From Amycolatopsis sp. EV170708-02-1 (GTDB lineage Bacteria; Actinomycetota; Actinomycetes; Mycobacteriales; Pseudonocardiaceae), in NCBI RefSeq assembly GCF_022479115.1, contig NZ_CP092497.1, positions 2,852,001 through 2,916,000 of the forward strand: a stretch of 64,000 nucleotides of DNA, read 5' to 3'. The position numbers were made by a program, and so were the translations under genes. This document shows positions 1-9,309 of this stretch, piece after piece. Numbering within the stretch: position 1 is the first letter of the stretch; each line of letters starts with the position of its first letter. The notes under the pieces were generated by a model. The model saw only the letters and a program-made list of their open reading frames with translations. It was not told the DNA's origin and did no database searches.

Positions 1-2
1 AG

Positions 3-773
<771 letters not shown>

Positions 774-777
774 GAAC

Positions 778-800
778 TGGTAGCAAAGGTCCCTTGCTCC
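778..800 (+). repeat. short dispersed repeat, family D copy 1
   Basis: The segment GGTAGCAAAGGTCCCTTGCT follows the malic-enzyme stop. It recurs at 20277-20298 and inverted at 6107-6127. Each copy is nearly self-complementary (AGCAAAGG/CCCTTGCT) and lies between genes. It is probably a small mobile or structural repeat. Confidence 0.6.
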
Positions 801-921
801 ATTCGGCGGCGCCGTCATCACTGAGACCGACCTCGAGGCCGACTTCAGGGTGACGACTCCGCCGATGGCCCGCCCATAGGCTCGACTCCGACCAGGAAGT
901 CGATCATGAACGGGGGCTGGG

Positions 922-2469
922 ATGACTCGCTCTGTCCTGAGCAGGATCGGGGCACTCACCGCCGCGGCGGTCACCATGGCGGTACTCGTACCGGCCACGG
1001 CGTCCGCCGCGGTTTCGTCTGTCGGCTGGGGGCCGTGTCCGGAGGACGTGGCCGCGCCCGGCGTGCAATGCGCCACCTTGAAGGTCCCGCTCGACTACCG
1101 GAACCCGGGCGGGAAGACCATCGACATCGCCGTTTCCAGGCTCGCCAGCACCAAGCCGGCGAAGCGGCGGGGCATCATGCTCACCAACCCGGGCGGCCCC
1201 GGCGGGCCAGGGCTGACCATGCCCGCCGGGTTGCGGTCGGCGGGTATGCCGTCGAGCGTGCTCGACGCGTACGACATCATCGGCTTCGATCCGCGCGGGA
1301 TCGGCCGCAGCACGCCGGTCACCTGCGACCTCAAGCCCGAACAGCAGGTCAGCAACGTCCCGCCGTACGCGCGTGACGCGGCGGCGGTGGCGGAACGCGC
1401 GAAGGATGTCGAGGGCGTCGCGAAGCAGTGCGGTGACTCGGCGACGGCCGCCAACCTGCCGTACATCACCACGGCCAACACCGCCCGCGACATGGATCGC
1501 ATCCGGGAGGCCTTGGGCGAGGAGAAGCTCTCGTACTACGGCGTCTCGTACGGCACGTATCTGGGCGCCGTGTATTCGACGCTGTTCCCGCGGCGGACCG
1601 ATCGCGTCGTGCTCGACAGCGCGACCGGGCCGGGCGGGCTCGACACGACCGGGTCCCGCCGGCTGGCGGAGGGGTTCCAGGACCGCTTCCCGGACTTCGC
1701 GAAGTGGGCGGCCGCGCGGCACGCGAGCTACGGGCTCGGCCGCACGCCGCAGCAGGTGACGGCCAAGTTCTACGAACTCGTCGCCAAGCTCGACGGCGGC
1801 GCGGTCCCCGGGGTGGACGGCGCGGCCTTCCGGGCGGGCACGTTCGGTTCGCTGTATTCGACCACCTCCTTCCCGGTGCTGGCACAGCAGTGGCAGGCGC
1901 TCGACACCGAGGGCGTCGCGAAGCAGACCGCTCAGGCTCAGCAGCTCGACGTGGGGCAGCTGCTGTCCGCGCAGCTGCACGTGGTGTGCAACGACGTGAA
2001 CTGGCCGGAGAACGTCGCGGCCTACCAGCGCAACGTCGAGAAGGACCGGGTGCGGTACCCGATGTTCGGCGCCGCCGCGGCGAATATCTGGGCGTGCGCC
2101 TACTGGCCGTCCGAGCCGATCGAGCCGCAGGTGCGGATCGGCGACCGCGGGCCGTCGAACATCCTGGTGGTGCAGAACCTCCGTGACCCGGCGACCCCGC
2201 TGAGCGGGGCCAGGGAGATGCGGCGCGCGCTGGGCGACCGGGCGCGGATGGTGTCCGTCGACGACGGCGGGCACGGGGTCTGGCTGAGCTCGGAGAACGC
2301 CTGCGGCAACAACGCCGTCAACCGGTTCTTCGTGGAAGGCAAGCGTCCCGGGCACGACACGGCCTGCGCCGCGGACAACGGCGGGCTCTTCGCTTCGATG
2401 ACACCGGAGCAGCGGCAGGAACGGGAGAAGGCCCTCGGCGAGGTTCGCTCGAAGCAGCGGATGTTCTGA
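922..2469 (+). CDS. secreted alpha/beta-hydrolase, TAP-like tripeptidyl aminopeptidase family
   Basis: Probable exported serine peptidase of 515 residues that releases peptides from the N-terminus of substrates. A Sec signal peptide occupies about residues 1-29 (hydrophobic core, ATASA cleavage region). The alpha/beta-hydrolase core has an oxyanion segment NPGGPGGPG, the nucleophile elbow GVSYG with Ser209, an Asp in NLRDPATP and a His in GGHGVW. The last third matches the TAP-like C-terminal domain. This matches the Streptomyces Slp/Tap exported hydrolases in order and length. The ATG is preceded by a G-rich stretch. The gene stands alone, 17 nt before moaC. Substrate is unknown. Confidence 0.85.
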   Translation: MTRSVLSRIGALTAAAVTMAVLVPATASAAVSSVGWGPCPEDVAAPGVQCATLKVPLDYRNPGGKTIDIAVSRLASTKPAKRRGIMLTNPGGPGGPGLTMPAGLRSAGMPSSVLDAYDIIGFDPRGIGRSTPVTCDLKPEQQVSNVPPYARDAAAVAERAKDVEGVAKQCGDSATAANLPYITTANTARDMDRIREALGEEKLSYYGVSYGTYLGAVYSTLFPRRTDRVVLDSATGPGGLDTTGSRRLAEGFQDRFPDFAKWAAARHASYGLGRTPQQVTAKFYELVAKLDGGAVPGVDGAAFRAGTFGSLYSTTSFPVLAQQWQALDTEGVAKQTAQAQQLDVGQLLSAQLHVVCNDVNWPENVAAYQRNVEKDRVRYPMFGAAAANIWACAYWPSEPIEPQVRIGDRGPSNILVVQNLRDPATPLSGAREMRRALGDRARMVSVDDGGHGVWLSSENACGNNAVNRFFVEGKRPGHDTACAADNGGLFASMTPEQRQEREKALGEVRSKQRMF

Positions 2470-2486
2470 GGACTAGCCTGCTGGGC

Positions 2487-2957
2487 GTGAGTGAACTCAG
2501 CCACGTCGACCATACGGGCGCCGCCCGTATGGTCGACGTTTCCGGCAAGACGCCCACCGCCCGCATCGCGCTGGCGGGCGGCACCGTGCACACCACGGCC
2601 GAGGTGCTCGGCCTGCTCGCGACGGACGGGCTACCCAAGGGCGACGCGCTCGCGACCGCCCGGATCGCGGGCATCATGGGCGCGAAGAAGGTGCCCGAGC
2701 TGATCCCGCTCTGCCACCAGATCGCGTTGTCCGGGGTGAAGGTCGAGTTCGTCCTCGACGAGACCGCCGTGCACATCACCGCGACCGCGAAGACGAACGA
2801 CCGGACCGGCGTCGAGATGGAGGCGCTGACCGCCGTCGCCGTCGCCGGGCTGACCCTGCACGACATGATCAAGGCCGTCGATCCGGCCGCGACCCTCGAC
2901 GACGTCCGCCTGATCCGCAAGGACGGCGGCAAGACCGGGACCTGGGAGCGGCCGTGA
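2487..2957 (+). CDS. moaC: cyclic pyranopterin monophosphate synthase MoaC
   Basis: Second step of molybdenum cofactor synthesis: converts the MoaA product 3',8-cyclo-dihydro-GTP to cyclic pyranopterin monophosphate. The protein has 156 residues, the family length. It carries the N-terminal HTGAARMVDVSGK, the central IPLCHQIALSG segment and the GVEMEALTAVAVAGLTLHDMIKA motif with its catalytic region; DVRLIRKDGGK near the end is also typical. The GTG start gives the usual N-terminus. It overlaps mog by 4 nt (GTGA). An 18-bp perfect inverted repeat lies inside the 5' coding part (2503-2539). Confidence 0.96.
   Translation: MSELSHVDHTGAARMVDVSGKTPTARIALAGGTVHTTAEVLGLLATDGLPKGDALATARIAGIMGAKKVPELIPLCHQIALSGVKVEFVLDETAVHITATAKTNDRTGVEMEALTAVAVAGLTLHDMIKAVDPAATLDDVRLIRKDGGKTGTWERP
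2503..2539 (+). repeat. perfect 18-bp inverted repeat inside moaC
   Basis: The arms 2503-2520 and 2522-2539 are exactly complementary around one central base, so the RNA would form a very stable hairpin starting 16 nt after the start codon. The encoded residues (HVDHTGAARMVDV) are conserved in MoaC. The dyad is therefore partly dictated by protein sequence, but its perfection depends on codon choice. Confidence 0.8.
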
Positions 2958-3445
2958 ACCGGGTCGCGAGGGTGATCGTGGCGTCCAACCGCGCCGCGAA
3001 GGGCGTCTACGAGGACACGACCGGCCCGGTCATCACGGACTGGCTCGCTTCACGGGGCTGGGAAGTGCCCGCGCCCGTCGTCGTCGAAGACGGGGAACCG
3101 GTCGGCGAAGCCCTGCGTGCCGCCGTCGCGGCCGGGGTTCAGGTGATCGTGACGACCGGCGGAACCGGCATCTCGCCGACGGACCGCACTCCGGACGTCA
3201 CCCGCGCCGTCCTCGACTACGAACTCCCCGGCGTCGCGGACGCGATCCGCGCCGCCGGACTGCCCAAGGTGCCCACCGCCGTGCTCTCGCGCGGCGTCGC
3301 CGGTGTCGCGGGCCGGACCCTCGTGGTGAACCTTCCCGGTTCACGCGGCGGGGTGAAGGACGGACTGGGCGTACTGGACGGGATCCTCGACCATGCCGTC
3401 GACCAGCTGGCGGGCGGCGACCACCCACGGGAGGTACAGCAGTGA
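2954..3445 (+). CDS. mog: molybdopterin adenylyltransferase-type protein (MogA/MoaB family)
   Basis: Activates molybdopterin by adenylation before molybdenum insertion. The 163-residue single MoCF-binding domain starts VARVIVASNRAAKGVYEDTTGP and contains the substrate loop VIVTTGGTGISPTDRTPD and the VVNLPGSRGGVKDGL segment, both diagnostic of the family. Start and stop overlap the neighbouring genes by 4 nt, so it is translationally coupled between moaC and moaE. MogA and MoaB are hard to tell apart by sequence; MoaB-type proteins take this role in many actinobacteria. Confidence 0.92.
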   Translation: MNRVARVIVASNRAAKGVYEDTTGPVITDWLASRGWEVPAPVVVEDGEPVGEALRAAVAAGVQVIVTTGGTGISPTDRTPDVTRAVLDYELPGVADAIRAAGLPKVPTAVLSRGVAGVAGRTLVVNLPGSRGGVKDGLGVLDGILDHAVDQLAGGDHPREVQQ

Positions 3446-3870
3446 GCGTTCGGGTCGCACGGATCGCGGTGGTCGACGAGCCGCTTTCGGTCGAAGAACA
3501 CGCCCGGCTGGTCGACGACGCCGCCGCGGGCGCCGTCGTCACCTTCGGCGGGGTCGTGCGGGACCACGACGGCGGACGGTCGGTGGAGAGGCTCGCCTAC
3601 GAAGGACACCCCAGCGCCGCCGACGTGCTCGCGGAGGTCGTCACGGACCTCTCGGGGAAATGGGAAGGCGTGCGGGCGGTCGCCGTCAGCCACCGGCTGG
3701 GCGCGCTGGCCATCGGCGACGTCGCGCTGGCGTGCGCCGTGGCGGCCGAGCACCGCGGGCAGGCCTTCGCCGCCTGCTCGGAGCTGGTCGACGAGGTCAA
3801 GGCGCGGCTGCCGGTGTGGAAGCACCAGCACTTCAGCGACGGCAGCGACGAATGGGTCAACTCGCCGTAG
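3442..3870 (+). CDS. moaE: molybdopterin synthase catalytic subunit MoaE
   Basis: Large subunit of molybdopterin synthase; it takes sulfur from thiocarboxylated MoaD (6249-6503) to make the dithiolene of molybdopterin. It has 142 residues. The family features are GAVVTFGGVVRDHDGG, the LAYEGHPSAA segment, VAVSHRLGALAIGD, and the catalytic lysine region VWKHQHFSDGSDEWV near the C-terminus. It is the last gene of moaC-mog-moaE, starting at the GTGA overlap with mog. A dyad (3920-3966) and a terminator (4016-4059) follow. Confidence 0.95.
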   Translation: MSVRVARIAVVDEPLSVEEHARLVDDAAAGAVVTFGGVVRDHDGGRSVERLAYEGHPSAADVLAEVVTDLSGKWEGVRAVAVSHRLGALAIGDVALACAVAAEHRGQAFAACSELVDEVKARLPVWKHQHFSDGSDEWVNSP

Positions 3871-3919
3871 CCGCCAAGTGGCTACGGCGCCGGTTCGGGC
3901 CCCATGTACTGGGCAAGGT

Positions 3920-3966
3920 GTGAAGGTCGAGTTTCCTCGGCTGAGCCGGAGGAAGAGGGCCTTCAC
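3920..3966 (+). terminator. imperfect hairpin after moaE
   Basis: An inverted repeat with GTGAAGG and CCTTCAC at its ends and TTCCTCGG/CCGGAGGAA inside. It resembles the GAAGG/CCTTC hairpin repeats elsewhere in the window and sits 50 nt after the moaE stop. Confidence 0.5.
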
Positions 3967-4015
3967 GGACCCGGGCGCCGACCCGAATCGTCACTCACGA
4001 ACCACCCCGGAACAC

Positions 4016-4059
4016 GACAAAGCCCCACCGCCGGGGGAATGGCGCGGTGGGGCCTTGTC
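4016..4059. terminator. bidirectional terminator between moaE and rpf
   Basis: A 16-bp stem with one G-U pair (GACAAAGCCCCACCGC at 4016-4031 with its complement ending at 4059) and a 12-nt loop lies between convergent genes. There is no long U tract, as is usual in actinomycetes. Confidence 0.75.
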
Positions 4060-4119
4060 AGTCGTGACGTGGCCGCGCGGGGATCCCGCGGGCATCACGA
4101 CTTACTGGTGCTCAAGAGC

Positions 4120-4890
<771 letters not shown>

Positions 4891-5022
4891 TTCGCTCGGG
4901 GTTGGGTCCGGGAATCCGTTGGACAGGGCTCGGCGCTACGGGTTCCCGGTGTTGCGTGGTCGGTCGGGGCCAACCGAAAAGCGACGGTACGTAACGAACG
5001 GCCGGGACGGAAATTATTCGAG

Positions 5023-5040
5023 CTGTGACCTACATCACAG
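5023..5040. promoter_or_regulatory. CRP-type operator in the rpf promoter region
   Basis: CTGTGACCTACATCACAG is a perfect dyad in its half-sites and fits the CRP consensus TGTGA-N6-TCACA. It lies about 275 nt upstream of the rpf start. Possible minus-strand -10 elements are TAATTT (5016-5011) and TACCGT (4989-4984). The mycobacterial rpfA gene is a known CRP target, so cAMP control here is a reasonable inference. The stretch from 5041 to 5205 holds nothing else I can identify. Confidence 0.7.
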
Positions 5041-5205
5041 TAACAGCACGCAACCCATAACGATTCGGCCGTTTTCGCAGGTCAGCGGGCCGTTATCTGG
5101 CCGTTTCCTGACCGAGATAATTCACGGATCGTGAGGCTTGCATCACGTGGATTAAGGGATGACTGGCCCATTCGTGCGCCTTCGCGCGCGAATGGGCCGC
5201 GCACT

Positions 5206-6057
5206 TTAGCGAGACCTCAAGAAGTTCGCCAGCCCTGGCAGGTCATCCGTATTCAGGTGGTCGACCCCGGCGGCGACCAGCTCTTTCCACAACGCGTCAC
5301 GGCCGGGTCCGGCGGCGTCGGGCGTGGCCCAGAAGCGCACGCGCTGACCCGCCGCGTGGGCGCGCTTCACCAGGTCGTGGAGCTTCGCCCGCTCCTCGGC
5401 GGGGAAGGGGCCTTCGCCGGTCCAGGTGAACAGCCCCGTCCAGGAGTCCGAGACCAGCGGGGTGACCCGCGGGTCCGAGCCGATGCCGAGGTCGTTCTGG
5501 TCCTTGATCCGGCCGTCGTAGAAGGCGAGCCGGAACTTCTGCCCGAGCATCACATCCTTGGGGCGCCCGCCGGAGATGACGGCGGTGACGGCCCGCTTCT
5601 TGACGTGTCCGAACGCGTACACAGAGAAGAGGAAGGAGTAGCGCGGGTCGTACAGCCGCTTCTCCAGTGCCGCGTAGGTGCTGTTCGCGTCGCCCTTGAC
5701 GTCGATCAGCAGCTGGAACTCCGCACGCTGCCGGTAGACGCCGACACCGTGGTTGGCCAGCACGCGCTTGCGCAGCGGCTCCAGGTAGAGCGACTCCAGG
5801 GTGCGGTCCGGGCGGGTGTCCGCGAGGTCGTGGGCGACCAGCAGCTGCCCGTCCACCAGGAAGATGTCGGCCTCGACACTGGTGAAGCCCTGATCGAGCG
5901 CGTCCTGCAGCGGACGGGTGTGCTCGTAGTCGTTGTGGCTGTGCGCCTGCGCCAGCGGCTTGACGCCGCGTTCATGGGCGGAGGCCGGCGCGGTCGCGAG
6001 GCTCGTGGCGGCGACCGCGGCGAGCAGCGCGGCGAGGATACGGCGGGGAGTGATCAC
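5206..6057 (-). CDS. secreted glycerophosphodiester phosphodiesterase-like (PI-PLC TIM-barrel) protein
   Basis: Likely extracellular phosphodiesterase of 283 residues. A signal peptide covers residues 1-26 (TAPASAHE). The PLC-like TIM barrel begins AQAHSHNDYEHTRPLQDAL, with the conserved HNDY and SVEADIFL segments (metal/acid-base residues), then LLVAHDL. The end RFWATPD to AGVDHLNTDDLPGLANFL is the typical barrel closure. The GTG at 6057 is chosen because GAGG lies 8 nt upstream and it gives a clean signal peptide; longer forms add an unlikely N-terminus. It lies downstream of moaA-moaD but 190 nt away, so it is probably separate. Confidence 0.8.
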   Translation of the reverse strand: MITPRRILAALLAAVAATSLATAPASAHERGVKPLAQAHSHNDYEHTRPLQDALDQGFTSVEADIFLVDGQLLVAHDLADTRPDRTLESLYLEPLRKRVLANHGVGVYRQRAEFQLLIDVKGDANSTYAALEKRLYDPRYSFLFSVYAFGHVKKRAVTAVISGGRPKDVMLGQKFRLAFYDGRIKDQNDLGIGSDPRVTPLVSDSWTGLFTWTGEGPFPAEERAKLHDLVKRAHAAGQRVRFWATPDAAGPGRDALWKELVAAGVDHLNTDDLPGLANFLRSR

Positions 6058-6106
6058 TGGCGCATCCTCGGCTGCTTCGGCGACCGGACGGTGAACTCGA
6101 GACGGC

Positions 6107-6129
6107 GAGCAAGGGACCTTTGCTACCAC
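6107..6129 (-). repeat. short dispersed repeat, family D copy 2
   Basis: An inverted copy of the family D sequence (AGCAAGGGACCTTTGCT core) lies 50 nt upstream of the phosphodiesterase start, in the gap after moaD. See 778-800. Confidence 0.6.
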
Positions 6130-6248
6130 TTTCGAGGTTCGCGCAGGTCAGCGGCCTTCGGTGGGCGGCCGACACGCACTGGCCGGCGACGTACCCCGGG
6201 GTGGGCTGCCCGTCGCGCACGGCTGCGGCGACCGGGACGGCGGGCAGG

Positions 6249-6503
6249 TCAGCCGCCCGCGAACGGGGGCAGGACGTCCAGCTCGGCCGCGTCGGTCAGC
6301 GGCCGCGTGAGATCCCGCACCGCGACGCCGTCCAGAAGATAGGACACCGCGTCGAGCAGCTTCGCCAGCTTCTCCGGGTGGAGTTCGCGCAGGCGGGCGA
6401 CGGCGTCGGCGACGCGGGCGCCGTCCGGCAGGGTCACCTTCTCCTCGTCGAGGCCGACGGCCGCGCGGGCCGACGCGAAGTACCGCACCACGATGGTCAC
6501 CAT
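6249..6503 (-). CDS. moaD: molybdopterin synthase sulfur carrier subunit MoaD
   Basis: Ubiquitin-fold sulfur carrier of 84 residues. Its C-terminal Gly-Gly is thiocarboxylated and inserted into MoaE. The sequence starts VTIVVRYFASARAAVG, has the VADAVARLRELHP helix, and ends in VLPPFAGG, all family features. It starts one base after the moaA stop, so the two form one operon read leftwards. Its partner MoaE is encoded 2.4 kb away in the opposite direction. Confidence 0.94.
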   Translation of the reverse strand: MVTIVVRYFASARAAVGLDEEKVTLPDGARVADAVARLRELHPEKLAKLLDAVSYLLDGVAVRDLTRPLTDAAELDVLPPFAGG

Positions 6504-6504
6504 G

Positions 6505-7569
6505 TCAGCCGCCGATCGCGCTCATCGGCCGGATCGGCTGCGCGAACCCGGCCTCGTTGATCTCGTGTCCGGCGAGCTTGCCCCACATGGTCGCCCGCCA
6601 GGCGTCCGCCACCTCTTCTTCGCGCGCGCCCGCGCGCACGAGGGCGCGCAGGTCCGTCTCGTCGTTGCTGAACAGGCACGAGCGCACCGCGCCGTCCGCG
6701 GTCAGCCGGGTCCGCTCGCAGGCGCCGCAGAAGGGACGGGTCACCGACGCGATCACGCCGACGTCGCCCGGCCCGCCGTCGACCAGCCAGCGTTCGGCGG
6801 GCGCCCCGCCACGCGCGGCGGGGAACGGCGACAGCGAGAACTCCTCGCCGAGCATGCCGAGGATCTCCTCGGCGGTGATCATGTCGCCGCGGTTCCAGCC
6901 GTGCTGCGCGTCCAGCGGCATCTGCTCGATGAACCGCAGGTGGTACCCCTCGGCGAGACAGAACTTCAGCAGCGGCACGGCCTGGTCGTCGTTCAGCCCG
7001 CGCATGAGCACCGCGTTGACCTTCACCGGGTCCAGCCCGGCTTCGCGCGCGGCGGCCATGCCGGCGAGCACGTGCGAAAGCCGGTCGCGACGCGTGATCG
7101 TCTCGAACAGCGCGCGGTCGACGGTGTCCAGCGACACGTTGATGCGGTCCAGCCCGGCGTCGGCGAGCGGCTTCGCGCGCTTCGCGAGCCCGATCCCGTT
7201 GGTGGTCATGGAAAGCCGCGGCCGCGGTTCGAGCGCCGCGACCCGCTCGACGATCTTCTCCAGCCCTTGGCGCAGCAACGGTTCGCCGCCGGTGAGCCGG
7301 ATGTCGGTGATGCCGAGCCGTTCGACGGCGATCCGCAGCAGCAGCACGAGCTCGTCGTCGGTCAGCACGTCCGCGCTCGGCATCCATTCGAGCCCTTCGG
7401 CGGGCATGCAGTAGGTGCAGCGCAGATTGCACTTGTCGGTGAGCGACACCCGCAGGTCGGTCGCCACGCGGCCGAAGGTGTCGATCAGAGCGGGGTTGTC
7501 CGGCCTGGGCACGCTGGGGCGACCGCGTGTACCGGGGACACGGGGAAACCCGAGATCGACTGCTGTCAT
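6505..7569 (-). CDS. moaA: GTP 3',8-cyclase MoaA
   Basis: Radical-SAM enzyme that starts molybdenum cofactor synthesis from GTP. The protein has 354 residues. The N-terminal [4Fe-4S] motif CNLRCTYC has Cys47, 51 and 54, and RLTGGEPLLR is the SAM-binding GGE segment. The C-terminal cluster is PFCGACERTRL to CLFS, and the chain ends in the catalytic Gly-Gly (SAIGG). The ATG at 7569 gives the family length; the frame stays open far upstream, but that stretch overlaps the plus-strand mod genes and is not coding. It is transcribed divergently from the marR gene. Confidence 0.96.
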   Translation of the reverse strand: MTAVDLGFPRVPGTRGRPSVPRPDNPALIDTFGRVATDLRVSLTDKCNLRCTYCMPAEGLEWMPSADVLTDDELVLLLRIAVERLGITDIRLTGGEPLLRQGLEKIVERVAALEPRPRLSMTTNGIGLAKRAKPLADAGLDRINVSLDTVDRALFETITRRDRLSHVLAGMAAAREAGLDPVKVNAVLMRGLNDDQAVPLLKFCLAEGYHLRFIEQMPLDAQHGWNRGDMITAEEILGMLGEEFSLSPFPAARGGAPAERWLVDGGPGDVGVIASVTRPFCGACERTRLTADGAVRSCLFSNDETDLRALVRAGAREEEVADAWRATMWGKLAGHEINEAGFAQPIRPMSAIGG

Positions 7570-7648
7570 TGACACCAGACTAACCCCGGAACGGCCGAAA
7601 ACCGACTGTCTAGAATCTCTTTTCGCACCGAATCGGAGGGGTTTCCGG

Positions 7649-8113
7649 ATGGCGAAATATCCGCTCTCGGCGGAGGAATTGGCCCGGTTCGCCCATCTCG
7701 GCAGGGAAAGCAGCACCCTGACCGTTCTCCGGCACGCGCGCATCGCCGAGCGGATGGGCCTGTCCGCCACCGACCACAAGGTGCTCGAACTCGCCGGACA
7801 GGCGCCGGGACCGTTGACAGCGGGCAGGATCGCCGAGCTGACCGGGCTGTCGACGGGCGCTGTGACCGGCGTCATGGACAGGCTCGAAAAGGCGGGTCTC
7901 GCCCGCCGCGTCCGCGACACCGCCGACCGCCGGAAGGTGCTGATAGAGGTCGTTCCCGGTGCCATGGAGCGGTACGCGCCGCTCTTCGAATCCGCGTACA
8001 CGAACATGAAGACGGTGCTCGAACAGTTCTCCCCCGAGGAGCGGAAAGTGCTGGAGCGATTCCAGAGCGCGTTGCTCGATGGCCTCCGGGACGAGTTGCC
8101 TGGCACCGCATAG
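7649..8113 (+). CDS. MarR-family transcriptional regulator
   Basis: Winged-helix regulator of 154 residues. The DNA-binding domain runs from ATDHKVLELAG through LTAGRIAELTGLSTGAVTGVMDRLEKAGLARRVRDTADRR (recognition helix plus basic wing), with dimerisation helices on both sides. The ATG at 7649 has a good ribosome site (CGGAGGGG) 8-15 nt upstream. It is divergent from moaA and just upstream of the Mop-modABC genes. Local control is possible but not shown; no clear operator stands out in the 79-nt gap. Confidence 0.88.
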   Translation: MAKYPLSAEELARFAHLGRESSTLTVLRHARIAERMGLSATDHKVLELAGQAPGPLTAGRIAELTGLSTGAVTGVMDRLEKAGLARRVRDTADRRKVLIEVVPGAMERYAPLFESAYTNMKTVLEQFSPEERKVLERFQSALLDGLRDELPGTA

Positions 8114-8146
8114 CTTTTCCGCATCTGCGGAAGTAATCTGCCAGGC

Positions 8147-8551
8147 ATGCCGCAATTCCGGTTGTCTGAGGCCGCTCGTCTGCTCGGCGTCAGCGACGAC
8201 ACCGTCCGCCGCTGGGTCCGTGCCGGCCAGCTGACCGCGTTCGACGACACGGCGGGCCGCAAGGTCGTCGACGGCGCCGAGCTCGCCGCGTTCGCCAAGG
8301 CGCAGGCCGAACAGCCCGAGGATCCCTCGGCCGTCGGCCGCTCCGCGCGCAACCGCTTCGTCGGCCTCGTCACCGAGGTCGTCACGGACAAGGTGATGGC
8401 GCAGGTCGAGCTGCAGTGCGGTCCGCATCGCGTGGTCTCCCTCATGAGTGCCGAAGCCGTCCGCGAGCTCGGGCTGCGGCCCGGCGTGCTCGCGGTCGCC
8501 GTCGTCAAGGCGACCACCGTCGTGATCGAAACCCCGGAAGGAAGCCGATGA
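8147..8551 (+). CDS. HTH-Mop molybdate-binding regulator
   Basis: A 134-residue protein combining a MerR/excisionase-type helix-turn-helix (about 1-45: LSEAARLLGVSDDTVRRWVRAGQL) with a C-terminal Mop/TOBE domain (about 65-134: ARNRFVGLVTEVVTDKVMAQVEL to VVKATTVVIET) that binds oxyanions such as molybdate. This layout is typical of actinobacterial ModE-like or molybdate-storage regulators. It overlaps modA by 4 nt (ATGA), so it is the first gene of the modABC operon and probably adjusts it to the molybdate supply. Confidence 0.88.
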   Translation: MPQFRLSEAARLLGVSDDTVRRWVRAGQLTAFDDTAGRKVVDGAELAAFAKAQAEQPEDPSAVGRSARNRFVGLVTEVVTDKVMAQVELQCGPHRVVSLMSAEAVRELGLRPGVLAVAVVKATTVVIETPEGSR

Positions 8552-9309
8552 GGAGAGTCGTCCCCGCCCTGCTCGCGCTGGCGCTGGCCGCGACGGCGTG
8601 TGGTTCGGATCAGCCCGTCACCGCGACCATCGAGCAGAGGACGCTGACCGTGTTCGCGGCGGCGTCGCTCACCGAGTCGTTCGGGGCGCTGGGCAAGCGG
8701 TTCGAGGCGCAGAACTCCGGGGTGAGCGTGAAGTTCAGCTTCGAGGGCTCCTCGGCGCTGGTCCAGAAGCTGACCCAGGGCGCGAAAGCGGACGTCTTCG
8801 CTTCCGCCGACAAGACCAATATGGACAAGGCCGCCAAGGGCGAGGTACTCGACGGGCAGCCGTCGGTGTTCGCCACGAACCGGCTCGCCATCGCGGTCGG
8901 GAAGGGCAACCCCAAGGGCATCAAGGGGCTGGCCGACCTCGCGAAGGACGGGCTGACCGTGGTCGTCTGCGCGCCGCAGGTGCCCTGCGGGTCGGCGGCG
9001 AAGAAGGTCCAGCAGTCGTCCGGGGTCACGCTCAAGCCCGCCAGCGAGGAGCAGGACGTCAAGTCCGTACTCGCGAAGGTGCAGTCGGGCGACGCCGACG
9101 CCGGGCTCGTCTACGTCACCGACGCGACCTCGGCGGCCGCGAAGGTGGACAAAGTGGACTTCCCCGAGGCCGCGGGCGCGATCAACGAGTACCCGATCGC
9201 GGTGGTGAAGGACGCTCCGCAGGCTCAGCTCGCCGGGCTCTTCAGGAGCTTCGTCCTCGGCGAGGAAGGCAAGAAGGAACTCGCGAAGGTCGGTTTTGGC
9301 ACGCCCTGA
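8548..9309 (+). CDS. modA: molybdate ABC transporter substrate-binding lipoprotein ModA
   Basis: Extracellular molybdate receptor of 253 residues. The lipobox is LAATAC, so Cys18 is the lipid anchor. Mature features are [21 protein letters not shown] (oxyanion-binding Ser), [28 protein letters not shown] and [11 protein letters not shown], matching ModA. It overlaps the Mop regulator at its start. A 24-bp palindromic repeat begins 4 nt after its stop codon, and the proposed modB start lies 14 nt inside modA. Confidence 0.93.
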   Translation: MRRVVPALLALALAATACGSDQPVTATIEQRTLTVFAAASLTESFGALGKRFEAQNSGVSVKFSFEGSSALVQKLTQGAKADVFASADKTNMDKAAKGEVLDGQPSVFATNRLAIAVGKGNPKGIKGLADLAKDGLTVVVCAPQVPCGSAAKKVQQSSGVTLKPASEEQDVKSVLAKVQSGDADAGLVYVTDATSAAAKVDKVDFPEAAGAINEYPIAVVKDAPQAQLAGLFRSFVLGEEGKKELAKVGFGTP

